In this document: one piece after another, positions 19,037 through 28,884 of the stretch | Layout: each line of letters opens with the position of its first letter | Numbering within the stretch: position 1 is the first letter of the stretch | Source of the DNA: an uncultured Pseudomonadota bacterium | GTDB taxonomy: Bacteria > Pseudomonadota > Gammaproteobacteria > Methylococcales > Methylomonadaceae | DNA: 41,404 nt | NCBI GenBank assembly: GCA_903848935.1 | Contig: CAINHO010000012.1 | Location: forward strand, 1 to 41,404 | Direction of reading: 5' to 3' | Translations under genes and position numbers: made by a program | Notes under the pieces: model-generated | The model's database searches: none | Seen by the model: only the letters and a program-made list of their open reading frames with translations | Told to the model about the DNA's origin: nothing

Positions 19037-22000
19037 TTAAGGTTCGTCTTTTTCAGCGAAATAGCGATAAAGTGCGGGTAAAAGCGTGAGCGTTAAAATC
19101 GTTGCCGTGACTAAACCACCGATAATCACAACGGCAAACGGTTTGGCGGTTTCTGAACCCACGCTTGTGGAAAGTGCAGCGGGAAATAATCCCAAAATTG
19201 CCATCAAAGCCGTCATCACAACGGGTCGAAGACGACTCACAGAGCCATTTACAATCGCATCGTGCAACGGCAAACCATCTCGCCGCAACTTGTTTAATTG
19301 TGAAACTAAAATCACGCCGTTTTGCACCGCAATCCCAAATAAGGCAATAAATCCAACTGCCGCTGAAACACTGAGATTGATGCCCGTTGCCAATAAAATC
19401 AAAATCCCGCCAATCATCGCAAACGGCACATTCATCACAATCAGCAACGCATTTTTAATCGACGTGAATGCCCAAAATAACAAGATGAAAATCAGCACCA
19501 AACTAATCGGCACAATAACCGCCAACCGTTTCATGGCGCGTTGTTGATTTTCAAATTGCCCGCTCCAAACAACGTGATAACCAGGTGGCAAAACTACTTC
19601 ATCAGTTACACGCTTTTGTGCTTCAGCGACAAAACTGCCTTGGTCACGATCGATGAGATTACATTTAATCGCAATGCGGCGCATATTATCTTCTCGACTA
19701 ATTCGAGATGCGCCTTGATTGATTTTTATGTCAGCCAATTCTGAAAGCGGAATGAGTTGTCCAGTTGGTGTTTGAACGGTTAAATTTTCTAAACTGGTAA
19801 CTGAATTCCGCGCGTTTTCTTCGTAGCGCAACGTAATATCAAAACGCCGTTCACCTTCTAAAAATTGCGAAGCGGCTTTGCCGCCCATGCCAATTTCCAT
19901 CACTCGTTCGACATCGATAATGTTTAAACCGTAACGTGATACTTTTGCGCGATCAATATCGACAATAATTTGGGTTAAACCGGCTTGCTGTTCAGCGGCA
20001 ACATCGGTTGCACCACGAATGGAAGCAAGAATTTCGGTGATTTGATTCGCGCTATTTTGTAGCGTTTTTAAGTCACTACCAAAAATTTTAATCGCAATTT
20101 CACCTTTTACGCCTGAAATCGCTTCCTCGACGTTATCTTGAATTACTTGAGAAAAGTTCGTCAAAATTCCTGGGAAAATTGACAATTCTTTGTCCATCGC
20201 TTGAACCAACTCGTCTTTCGCTTTATAACGCCAGGTATCTTTCGGGTTTAAATCAATCAATACTTCCAAATTATTAAAACCTTTTGGGTCGGTACCATCT
20301 TCGGGTCGTCCGAGTTGCGTTAAAACCGTTTTCGCCTCAGCAAACGTTTCTAATTTATTACGGACTTCGATTTCAATGGCTTTTGCGGTCGGCAATGAAA
20401 CAGGTGTTGGCAAGGTAATCGTCAACCAGATATTGCCTTCGTCCAGTTTCGGCATAAATTCCGTGCCGATAAACCGCACCGACATCACGCTTAAAACCAA
20501 TGCCACCACTGCAGATACAAAAACCAATCGTGCGTGTTTCAAAACCCATTCTAAAATGCGTCGATAATGGCGTTCCATGAATTCAACAAGCGGATTATGT
20601 TTTTCGGCGATTTTTGAACCGAGCATATACGTCAACATCGTCGGTACAAAGGTCAAACTAAACAGCATCGAAGCGACCAATGCAAAACTTAACGTGTAAG
20701 CCATTGGTGAGAAAATCTTGGCTTCAACACGCTGAAACGTAAAAATTGGTAAAAAAGCGATAATAATAATGGCTTTAGAAAATAAAATCGGTCGCCCCAT
20801 TTCTATCGCGGTATTCAACAACGATTGGCGCAAATGACGAATATCCACTTTCGCTTTTAAATCCAGCGTCGCTTGCACCATTACCGCTTCAACTAGCACT
20901 ACCGCGCTATCGACAATAATCCCAAAATCGATGGCACCAAGTGAAATCAAGTTTGCAGAAATCCCACCAAAATTAACTAAAATGAAAGCAAATAACAGCG
21001 ACAACGGAATAATCAACGTGACTAAAAGTGCCGCCAAAATGTGCCGCAAAAAGACCAGCAAAATAATCAAAATTAGCACCGCGCCTTCAATCATGTTGTG
21101 CGCGACAGTGTGAATGGTGTGTGCGACTAATTCAGTGCGGTCATAAATCGGCGTGACTTTCACACCAGGTGGCAAACCGAACTCATTGAGTTCTGTAATT
21201 TTTTGTTTCACGCCACCTAAAACATTGACGGCATCTTTACCTTTGGTCAAAAGTACAATGCCTTCCACAATGTCGTCGCGCTCATTCATTGCAACGATGC
21301 CGGTGCGAGGTTGTGCGCCAACGCTAATATCCGCCACATCTTTCACTCGAACAGGCACGCCATCATTTGTTGTCACAACAATCGCACCAATATCGTCGCT
21401 GGTTTTTAATAAACCTAATCCACGAACAACTAAAACTTCATCGCCGTGTTCAATATAACCGCCGCCTGTGTTGCTGTTATTTGCACCAATCGCATCGAAA
21501 AGTTGATTTAGCGTGACGCGGTAATTTTTCAAGCGATCAGGTTTAGCCGAAACTTTGTATTCTTTAACACCGCCTCCGTAAGAAACTACATCGGCAACAC
21601 CTTGAACGGAGCGCAATTTGGGTTCAATCACCCAATCTTGCAAGGCGCGTTGTTCAATCAGTGATAAATGTTTGGCATCGACCACATAACGCAAAATCTC
21701 GCCCACGCCTGTCGATAAAGGCCCTAAACTTGGATTGGAATCTGTGGGAATGGCGGCATCTTGTAAACGCTCTAAGACTTGTTGCCGCGAAAAATAATCT
21801 TCCGCATCGTCATCAAATGTCAGCGTCACCACCGATAAACCAAAAATCGACACTGAACGCATATTCATCAAATGCGGCAAGCCGTTCATCACGCGCTCAA
21901 TTGGCAACGAAATAAGTTTCTCAACTTCTTCGGGAGCTTGTCCTGGATATTGGGTAACGACTTGCACAAACACATTTTGCACGTCAGGAAAGGCTTGAAC

Positions 22001-22105
22001 AGGCAATCGTTCAAAAGCAATAATCCCCGACATTGCAATCACCAATGTCACGCCAATCACCATCAATCGCTGCTGTAAACAAAACGCAATAATACTTTCA
22101 ATCAT
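19037..22105 (-). CDS. czcA: Heavy-metal efflux RND pump, CzcA type
   Basis: A 1022-residue proton-driven inner-membrane pump that exports metal cations from periplasm or cytoplasm through a tripartite channel. It has the RND topology: one N-terminal membrane helix, two large periplasmic loops, and two groups of helices. TM4 contains GAIDFGIIVDSAVVLVE with Asp393, Asp399 and Glu406, the charged triad of the divalent-cation HME group (CzcA/CnrA/NccA) rather than the CusA pattern. This points to Zn, Co, Cd or Ni, but substrate cannot be fixed from sequence. It follows the adaptor gene by 15 bases and precedes the PII-like gene. Confidence 0.93.
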   Translation of the reverse strand: MIESIIAFCLQQRLMVIGVTLVIAMSGIIAFERLPVQAFPDVQNVFVQVVTQYPGQAPEEVEKLISLPIERVMNGLPHLMNMRSVSIFGLSVVTLTFDDDAEDYFSRQQVLERLQDAAIPTDSNPSLGPLSTGVGEILRYVVDAKHLSLIEQRALQDWVIEPKLRSVQGVADVVSYGGGVKEYKVSAKPDRLKNYRVTLNQLFDAIGANNSNTGGGYIEHGDEVLVVRGLGLLKTSDDIGAIVVTTNDGVPVRVKDVADISVGAQPRTGIVAMNERDDIVEGIVLLTKGKDAVNVLGGVKQKITELNEFGLPPGVKVTPIYDRTELVAHTIHTVAHNMIEGAVLILIILLVFLRHILAALLVTLIIPLSLLFAFILVNFGGISANLISLGAIDFGIIVDSAVVLVEAVMVQATLDLKAKVDIRHLRQSLLNTAIEMGRPILFSKAIIIIAFLPIFTFQRVEAKIFSPMAYTLSFALVASMLFSLTFVPTMLTYMLGSKIAEKHNPLVEFMERHYRRILEWVLKHARLVFVSAVVALVLSVMSVRFIGTEFMPKLDEGNIWLTITLPTPVSLPTAKAIEIEVRNKLETFAEAKTVLTQLGRPEDGTDPKGFNNLEVLIDLNPKDTWRYKAKDELVQAMDKELSIFPGILTNFSQVIQDNVEEAISGVKGEIAIKIFGSDLKTLQNSANQITEILASIRGATDVAAEQQAGLTQIIVDIDRAKVSRYGLNIIDVERVMEIGMGGKAASQFLEGERRFDITLRYEENARNSVTSLENLTVQTPTGQLIPLSELADIKINQGASRISREDNMRRIAIKCNLIDRDQGSFVAEAQKRVTDEVVLPPGYHVVWSGQFENQQRAMKRLAVIVPISLVLIFILLFWAFTSIKNALLIVMNVPFAMIGGILILLATGINLSVSAAVGFIALFGIAVQNGVILVSQLNKLRRDGLPLHDAIVNGSVSRLRPVVMTALMAILGLFPAALSTSVGSETAKPFAVVIIGGLVTATILTLTLLPALYRYFAEKDEP

Positions 22106-22120
22106 GTGGGTATTCCTGCG

Positions 22121-23281
22121 TTATTTACTGGTGGTTTCGTCGAGAGCTTCTTCTTCCGCTCGCAACATCAACGCGCCTTCGGTGACTAATTCTTCATTTG
22201 GTTGCAAACCATTCAACACAACAGCCGTGCCTTTTAAACGCAAACCCAATTCCACGCGCCGTTTATGAAAATGATCCGCCGCGCCACCCACAACAAACAC
22301 ATAATCAATATCATCTTCGGTAAAAATCGCCGTCAGTGGAATCACAATCGCTTGGTCATTCACGTCGCTATCAATCGCAATCGTCGTGTACATATTTGGT
22401 AATAAACGTCCGTCTGCATTCGGTAAATCACAACGCATTTGCACGGTGCGGGTCGATTCGTCTAACGTTTGCCCTATGTATTGAACTGTGGCGGGAAACT
22501 TTTCATTCGGATATGCCGACACTAAAACCGATAATTTTTGACCCAATTTAATTTTCGACAAATCCACTTCATAAACATTCATCAATACTGTCAATTTTTT
22601 GAGATCCGACACCAGAAACAACAGTTTGTCTAAATCGGGGCGAACTTCCATGCCTTGCGTAACATTACGTTCAACGACCACGCCAGTCATGGGTGAACGC
22701 AAAATAAACCGTCCGTCATTTTGTCCTGCCCCAAGATGCAAATTTTTCAATCGTTGTTGCGTGCGCTGCAAATCACTACGAGCATTGTTCAATGTATCTT
22801 CAGCTTGTTCTAATTCTTTTCGAGCAATGGCTTTGCCCGCATAAAGTTCTTGCTGACGATTAAAAGAACGTGTTGCAAACGTTAAATTAGCCTGCGATTT
22901 AACGAAATCAGATTCCGCATCCGCAACATCGGGACTGTCTAATTCCAACAAGGTTGCGCCAGCTGAAACAGCCGAACCTAATGTCACAGGTGCGGCAATT
23001 ACACGTCCTGCCATTGGTGAACTAATCCGCGAAGTCACACTTTCGTTGAACACAATTTTTCCCGCCAACGGTTCTAACAACGCATGTTGAGTTAATTTCA
23101 AATTCATTGTTTTAACATAAGTACGTTTTGGCGAATTGGGAGCAAGATAAATCTCGCCTTTTTGCATTTTAGGTAACGGTGCAGCAGGTGGTTGTACTTT
23201 TTCTGTGGGTTCAGAACACGCAGCTAAAAATAGCGATAAAAGAGAGGTAGCTAACAATGCGGAGCGATTCATAATTTTCAT
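22121..23281 (-). CDS. RND efflux periplasmic adaptor lipoprotein
   Basis: A 386-residue membrane-fusion protein linking the RND pump to the outer-membrane channel. The N-terminus has a signal peptide with lipobox LAAC, so the mature protein is probably anchored in the inner membrane through a lipidated Cys near residue 22. A lipoyl/barrel-sandwich half-motif (MAGRVIAAPVTLGSAVSAG), a helical hairpin (residues 125-180), the second half-motif (SPMTGVVVERNVTQGMEV) and a beta-barrel follow. The start overlaps the stop of the outer-membrane factor gene by four bases. No His-rich metal-binding N-terminal extension is present. Confidence 0.9.
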   Translation of the reverse strand: MKIMNRSALLATSLLSLFLAACSEPTEKVQPPAAPLPKMQKGEIYLAPNSPKRTYVKTMNLKLTQHALLEPLAGKIVFNESVTSRISSPMAGRVIAAPVTLGSAVSAGATLLELDSPDVADAESDFVKSQANLTFATRSFNRQQELYAGKAIARKELEQAEDTLNNARSDLQRTQQRLKNLHLGAGQNDGRFILRSPMTGVVVERNVTQGMEVRPDLDKLLFLVSDLKKLTVLMNVYEVDLSKIKLGQKLSVLVSAYPNEKFPATVQYIGQTLDESTRTVQMRCDLPNADGRLLPNMYTTIAIDSDVNDQAIVIPLTAIFTEDDIDYVFVVGGAADHFHKRRVELGLRLKGTAVVLNGLQPNEELVTEGALMLRAEEEALDETTSK

Positions 23282-24603
23282 TTTTTGAAATGGTTGTCAG
23301 TGGTGTTTAGTTCTACGCCAAGTGCCTTGACTAAATTGTGATAAGCATTCACACGGTCAATCATGGCGGCGTAATAATCACGCATCATATTTTTATAATT
23401 GCGCTGTGCTTCAATAAAATCGAGAACACTGGTTGCGCCTCTGCTGTAAGAAAATTCGGAACTATTTCTCACCGTCAACGCATCTTTCAACAAACCATTG
23501 TTGAAACGCTGTACAATTTTATCCGCGCTATTCCATGCGGCTAACGCCGTGACAACATCGTTGCGAATAGCAATTTCTGTTTGTTCCACAGCCAGTTTGT
23601 TGGTGTTTAAATTTACGAAGGCTTTGTCTTCTTGACCTTGATATTGATAAAACAACGGCATCGGCACACTGAGTCCAACAAAACCCGAATTGAGATTGTT
23701 ATTACTCGGATCGCGTGCATAACCCGCATTAACCGTGACATCGGGATATTTCAAACGTCGCGCTAATTCCAATTCTTTGTTGGTTTGTTCAATGCGTAAT
23801 TTGTCGGCTTGCAAATCGGGGCGTTGTTGCAGTGCGTTGTTGATGAGCGTTTCTGTTGGGAGGTTTTGTCCAATGTCCTTAAAAATTCCCCAATCATCTG
23901 TGGCTTCAAACTGCACATTTTTATCCGCCCAGCCTAACAGAACAGATAATTTTGCTTGTGCTTGCTGAACTGCCATTTGAGCATTATCTAAATCTGATTG
24001 TGCGTGCATCGCTTCCATTTTTACGCGCAAAAAATCCGATTCTGAAATGTCGCCACCTTTCAAACGCAACTGGTTAGCTTTTAAAACTTCGCCATAATGT
24101 TCAACAATTTCTTGCGCCAACCAGCGATTTTTTTGTGCTTGCAACAAACCAAAATAAGCTTCTCTGACCATGCTGGAAAAAATCCGAATTGCATCTTTAA
24201 AATCCCCTTCAGCGGCTTGCGTTGCAAAACCACTGCTTTCAATTCGCAAGCCGCGTTTGCCAGCGGTTTCAATCAATTGGCTGAATGAATAATTTTGCCC
24301 GATACCACACGAAACATTTGGACTAGGATTACAACCTGCTGGACTTGCACCCATATTTGGGTTTTTAGCAATTTCAGAAAGTTGAACGCCAAACGTGGGA
24401 TTTGGAATTGCAGCGGCAATAATTTCATCGGCTTTCGATTGTTCAATGTTGTATTGAGCAGAAATTAAATCGAGGTTGCGCTGATAAAAAATCGCCAGTG
24501 CTTCATCAATAGTGAGTGTGACATTTTGTGCGTGTGCGTCAAAAGGTATAAAGAAATTGAGCAGCAAACAAAATGCTATGAACTTGAAATAATTATTTTT
24601 CAT
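23278..24603 (-). CDS. TolC/CzcC-family outer-membrane efflux protein
   Basis: A 441-residue outer-membrane factor with a signal peptide (ending FDAHAQ) and the two OEP repeats: FQ-type helices near residues 60-230 and 270-430. The first repeat includes the conserved SQLIETAGKRGLRI; the second has RPDLQADKLRIEQ. A small insert near residues 91-101 carries two cysteines (AGCNPSPNVSCG) that may form a disulfide in the extracellular or periplasmic region. It is the first gene of the efflux operon, which runs on to the adaptor, pump and PII-like protein. Confidence 0.9.
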   Translation of the reverse strand: MKNNYFKFIAFCLLLNFFIPFDAHAQNVTLTIDEALAIFYQRNLDLISAQYNIEQSKADEIIAAAIPNPTFGVQLSEIAKNPNMGASPAGCNPSPNVSCGIGQNYSFSQLIETAGKRGLRIESSGFATQAAEGDFKDAIRIFSSMVREAYFGLLQAQKNRWLAQEIVEHYGEVLKANQLRLKGGDISESDFLRVKMEAMHAQSDLDNAQMAVQQAQAKLSVLLGWADKNVQFEATDDWGIFKDIGQNLPTETLINNALQQRPDLQADKLRIEQTNKELELARRLKYPDVTVNAGYARDPSNNNLNSGFVGLSVPMPLFYQYQGQEDKAFVNLNTNKLAVEQTEIAIRNDVVTALAAWNSADKIVQRFNNGLLKDALTVRNSSEFSYSRGATSVLDFIEAQRNYKNMMRDYYAAMIDRVNAYHNLVKALGVELNTTDNHFKK

Positions 24604-24726
24604 GATTTTTTGTATTCGCTTCTATAAATAAATCAGTTAATGCGGCTTTAAAGTGTGTGGTTTTGATTTTTAGTAGCGGTTTTATTGACTGTTAATCATT
24701 GGGTCGGCGGGGGAACCAACAAAATT

Positions 24727-24763
24727 AAAGCCTCATAACCACGATGTTATGAAGCTTTTTTTT
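24727..24763 (-). terminator. Terminator after the DksA-like gene
   Basis: CATAAC and GTTATG pair in the centre, extended by AAAG/CTTT at the base, with a six-base loop. A T-rich tail occurs on both strands. It lies directly after the stop of the minus-strand DksA-like gene, and no plus-strand gene needs it. Confidence 0.65.
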
Positions 24764-24768
24764 ATTGC

Positions 24769-25119
24769 TTATACTTTGATGCTCTGAGTCAAACTTGCAC
24801 ATTTAATACACTGCAACGAATACGGCACCGCTTTCAAACGTTCAGGGTTAATCGCTTCACCACACGTTTGGCAAACATCGTAATCCCCTGCATCAATCCG
24901 CGCAATTGCTTGTTTAATCGCGGCGATTTCTATTCGCGCTGAATTCCCCAAAAAATCCTGCACCTCATTATTTTCATTCTGAGTCGCTTGTTCTTCAGAA
25001 TCTTTTTCAACATCCTCATCCGCATGACAAACATCGTGTGTAATCGTCGTCAAACGTTCATCTAATTCTTCCAACATCGTGATTAGGTTGTGACGCACCT
25101 CGTCATAATTCGTAGTCAT
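24769..25119 (-). CDS. DksA/TraR-like C4 zinc-finger protein
   Basis: A 116-residue protein with a coiled-coil first half and a C-terminal C4 zinc finger: CQTC and, 17 residues later, CIKC. DksA/TraR proteins enter the RNA polymerase secondary channel and alter initiation, often with ppGpp. The central part is unusually acidic (HADEDVEKDSEEQATQNE). It is shorter than E. coli DksA (151), like the shorter DksA paralogues. Strong AAGGAG lies before the ATG. The gene is divergent from trxB. Whether it acts as a DksA paralogue or a separate stress regulator cannot be told. Confidence 0.85.
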   Translation of the reverse strand: MTTNYDEVRHNLITMLEELDERLTTITHDVCHADEDVEKDSEEQATQNENNEVQDFLGNSARIEIAAIKQAIARIDAGDYDVCQTCGEAINPERLKAVPYSLQCIKCASLTQSIKV

Positions 25120-25157
25120 TCCTTTCTCCTTTTATTTACATTCGCTAAAGTGGCGCG

Positions 25158-25163
25158 ATTATA
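25158..25163 (-). promoter_or_regulatory. Candidate -10 element for the DksA-like gene
   Basis: On the minus strand this is a perfect TATAAT, 38 bases before the ATG at 25119. The best -35 match 15-17 bases upstream (TTTGGT or neighbouring hexamers) is weak. Confidence 0.45.
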
Positions 25164-25172
25164 GCGTAATAA

Positions 25173-26189
<1,017 letters not shown>

Positions 26190-26195
26190 ACAGTA

Positions 26196-26894
26196 ATGAA
26201 ACTCGTCGTTCTCGATGCCAATAATCCCGCGCAATCTTTTCCGCCGTTACAAAATGCGTTGCGTGAACCCAATGGTTTGTTAGCGGTTGGCGGATGTTTA
26301 TCGAGTGAACGTTTAGTAAATGCGTATCGACATGGTGCGTTTCCGTGGTTTAGTGGCGACGAGCCGATTTTGTGGTGGTCGCCCAATCCGCGCCTCGTTT
26401 TATTTCCAGAAAAGTTACAGATTTCAAAACGACTCGCCAAAACTATTCGGCAAAATAAATTCGAGGTAACGGTGAATCAAGCGTTCGATTCGGTCATTTC
26501 AAAATGTGGTGAATTGCGTGTCGATAAAGAAGGAACGTGGATTAGCGATGACATTAAAAATGCTTATTCGCAATTGCATCGAGAAGGCATCGCGCATTCG
26601 TTTGAAGCATGGCACGAAGGGAAATTGGTGGGCGGTTTATACGGTGTAGCATTGGGAAATGTGTTTTTTGGTGAATCGATGTTTCACACGGTTTCAGACG
26701 CTTCAAAAATTGCATTCACGCATTGCGTTAATCACTTAATGGTACAAGGTTTTCAGTTGATTGATTGCCAAGTTCACAGCGAACATTTAGTGAGTTTGGG
26801 AGCGGAAGAAATCTCACGCACCGAATTTTCAAAGTTACTTGCAACACATTGCGCCGATACCGGCGTGATAACTGCTACAATTAACACACTCTGA
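26196..26894 (+). CDS. aat: Leucyl/phenylalanyl-tRNA-protein transferase
   Basis: Aat adds Leu or Phe from aminoacyl-tRNA to proteins with N-terminal Arg or Lys, marking them for ClpS/ClpAP (N-end rule). The 232-residue protein contains the signature RHGAFPWFSGDEPILWWSPN and the conserved EGIAHSFEAWHEGKLVGGLYG and ESMFH segments. Length matches E. coli Aat (234). The gene follows trxB closely; trxB and aat are also neighbours in E. coli. No clpS or clpA is in the window. Confidence 0.96.
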   Translation: MKLVVLDANNPAQSFPPLQNALREPNGLLAVGGCLSSERLVNAYRHGAFPWFSGDEPILWWSPNPRLVLFPEKLQISKRLAKTIRQNKFEVTVNQAFDSVISKCGELRVDKEGTWISDDIKNAYSQLHREGIAHSFEAWHEGKLVGGLYGVALGNVFFGESMFHTVSDASKIAFTHCVNHLMVQGFQLIDCQVHSEHLVSLGAEEISRTEFSKLLATHCADTGVITATINTL

Positions 26895-26916
26895 AGCCCT
26901 TTTTGAGCATCAAATT

Positions 26917-27933
26917 ATGAGCCTTTTAACGCCAAACCAAGTTTTTTCGTGGATGTCTCGATTGTCTGCCCAGCAAGATTATCAGTCACTCACACATGAA
27001 TTTTTAAACATTCTTCAAGAAAATCCGTGCATCGACGAAGCAAGTGGCTATGAAATTTATAATCACAAACGAAAAATATCAGAAGGTGTCAATGTTGACG
27101 AACGGTTAATTCGCCGCTTTCCGTTGGATTTCACTAAAGAAGATGATGTTACCGACAACGCGCATGTGAGTGATGCCTCACACGTTATTGGAATTTCAAC
27201 CAGCCATACCGATGAAAAAGGCGGTTATTCGTGGGCAATTTTGACCGTCAAAGGCGGTAATGGTCCCGATCGTTCGATATTGGTTGAAGGAAAATTAGAC
27301 GCTTCGTCCTTGAAAACATTACAACATTTGCGTGGTATTTACCAAAATTTGGTGATTTTACATGATGCGAAAGAACGTGACGTTTTAACAACTTTGCCGA
27401 ATCGTCAATCGTTGGATTCACGCTTGATGCAGGTTTGTCAGCATTATTGTGATCATCCGATTACCGACAAAATTCATGACAAAAGTTCATGGATTGCGAT
27501 TTTGGACATCGACCATTTCAAACGGGTGAACGATAATTTTGGTCATTTATACGGCGACGAAGTATTGCTTATTTTCAGTCAAATCATGGGCAGAAAGTTT
27601 CGTTATAACGATTTTCTATTTCGATTTGGTGGCGAAGAATTTGTGGTGGTGCTGAATTTAGCCACGCAAGAAACCGCGCTTACCGCCTTTAATCGTTTTC
27701 GCGAAGCCGTCGCCGAATATCATTTTCCAACGGTTGGCAAAGTGACCGTGAGTATTGGCATAACGCACATTGATAACGCGGCGATGCCAAGTGTTCTTTT
27801 AGACCGTGCTGACAAATCGCTTTATTACGCCAAAGAACACGGACGAAATCAGGTGGTTCTTTTTGAATTAACGCCTGAATTAGTCTCTGAAGAACATGAG
27901 CATGACGATGATGGCGAAATCGAATTATTTTAA
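26917..27933 (+). CDS. Diguanylate cyclase (GGDEF domain)
   Basis: A 338-residue protein with an N-terminal region of about 150 residues that resembles a small GAF-like sensor without recognisable ligand residues, then a GGDEF domain starting at LTTLPNRQSL. The active-site motif GGEEF is at residues 238-242, and an intact inhibitory RxxD motif (RYND, 229-232) lies five residues upstream. It is therefore expected to make c-di-GMP with product inhibition. There is no membrane segment, so it is soluble. It starts 22 bases after aat and ends nine bases before the sugar dehydrogenase gene. An acidic tail (HEHDDDGEIELF) ends the protein. Confidence 0.92.
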   Translation: MSLLTPNQVFSWMSRLSAQQDYQSLTHEFLNILQENPCIDEASGYEIYNHKRKISEGVNVDERLIRRFPLDFTKEDDVTDNAHVSDASHVIGISTSHTDEKGGYSWAILTVKGGNGPDRSILVEGKLDASSLKTLQHLRGIYQNLVILHDAKERDVLTTLPNRQSLDSRLMQVCQHYCDHPITDKIHDKSSWIAILDIDHFKRVNDNFGHLYGDEVLLIFSQIMGRKFRYNDFLFRFGGEEFVVVLNLATQETALTAFNRFREAVAEYHFPTVGKVTVSIGITHIDNAAMPSVLLDRADKSLYYAKEHGRNQVVLFELTPELVSEEHEHDDDGEIELF

Positions 27934-27942
27934 GGATTAACA

Positions 27943-28881
27943 ATGCAAAAGCTAAAATGTGCCGTTATCGGTACGGGTTATTTGGGTAAATTTCACGCGG
28001 AAAAATATGCGAATTTACCCGAATGTGAATTGGTCGCCGTGGTCGATATAAACGCTGAAACCGCTCAAGCCATTGCTGAAAAACATGGCGCACAAGCCTT
28101 GACGGATTACGCTTCACTTTTGGGCAACATCGATGCGGTGAGCATTGTCGTGCCGACGACATTGCATTATCAGGTGACGAAAGATTTTTTAAATGCAGGT
28201 TCGCACGTTCTCATTGAAAAACCGATTACCACGACGGTTGAACAAGCGGACGAGTTGATTGCGATTGCGAAAGCAAAAAATCTGATTCTGCAAGTGGGGC
28301 ATTTGGAACGTTTCAATCCTGCGGTTTTGGCGTTGGATAAAGATGAAAAACCGTTGTTCATTGAATCGCATCGTTTATCGCCCTTTAATCCGCGTGCCAA
28401 TGATGTGAGCGTGGTGTTAGATTTGATGATTCACGACATCGATATTATTTTGGCGTTAGTCGATTCAGATATTGAACGCATCGATGCCAGCGGTACGGCG
28501 GTTTTGACCAAAGGAACAGATATTGCCAATGCACGTTTGACGTTCAAAAATGGTTGCGTGGCGAATGTCACGGCGAGCCGAATCAGTATGAAACTTGAAC
28601 GTAAAATGCGTTTATTTAGACCAAGTTCTTACGCCTCGGTTGATTTTCAAAATCGAATTTTACAAAAATACCGCACGGGCGAAAAAGAAATGTTCCCCGG
28701 TGTGCCTGAAATTATCAGCGAAGAAGCCACGTTTGAAACCAGCGACGCATTGATGGCAGAAATTCAACAATTTATCGGCTGTATTCAAACGGGCGAACAA
28801 CCTTTAGTGACTGGCGAAGCAGCGCGTTTGGCGTTGGCGACGGCGATTGAAATTACAAAACTTATTAACACGGAAAAATAA
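27943..28881 (+). CDS. Gfo/Idh/MocA-family sugar-nucleotide dehydrogenase, GnnA-like
   Basis: A 312-residue NAD(P)-dependent oxidoreductase. The Rossmann motif GTGYLGKFHAEKY lies at the N-terminus, and the conserved EKP of the family is seen in VLIEKPITTT; HDIDII is the probable catalytic His segment. It is followed after three bases by a PLP aminotransferase. Such pairs oxidise and then aminate a sugar nucleotide. The best-known pair of this size and order is GnnA-GnnB, which converts UDP-GlcNAc to its 3-amino form for amide-linked lipid A. Other UDP-sugar routes (WlbA/WlbE type) remain possible. AGGA precedes the ATG. Confidence 0.85.
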   Translation: MQKLKCAVIGTGYLGKFHAEKYANLPECELVAVVDINAETAQAIAEKHGAQALTDYASLLGNIDAVSIVVPTTLHYQVTKDFLNAGSHVLIEKPITTTVEQADELIAIAKAKNLILQVGHLERFNPAVLALDKDEKPLFIESHRLSPFNPRANDVSVVLDLMIHDIDIILALVDSDIERIDASGTAVLTKGTDIANARLTFKNGCVANVTASRISMKLERKMRLFRPSSYASVDFQNRILQKYRTGEKEMFPGVPEIISEEATFETSDALMAEIQQFIGCIQTGEQPLVTGEAARLALATAIEITKLINTEK

Positions 28882-28884
28882 ATT

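Noticed and set aside
19086-19547. 153-codon plus-strand frame opposite the RND pump gene
   Set aside because: It is antisense to a conserved membrane domain of the pump, which explains its open frame and odd composition.
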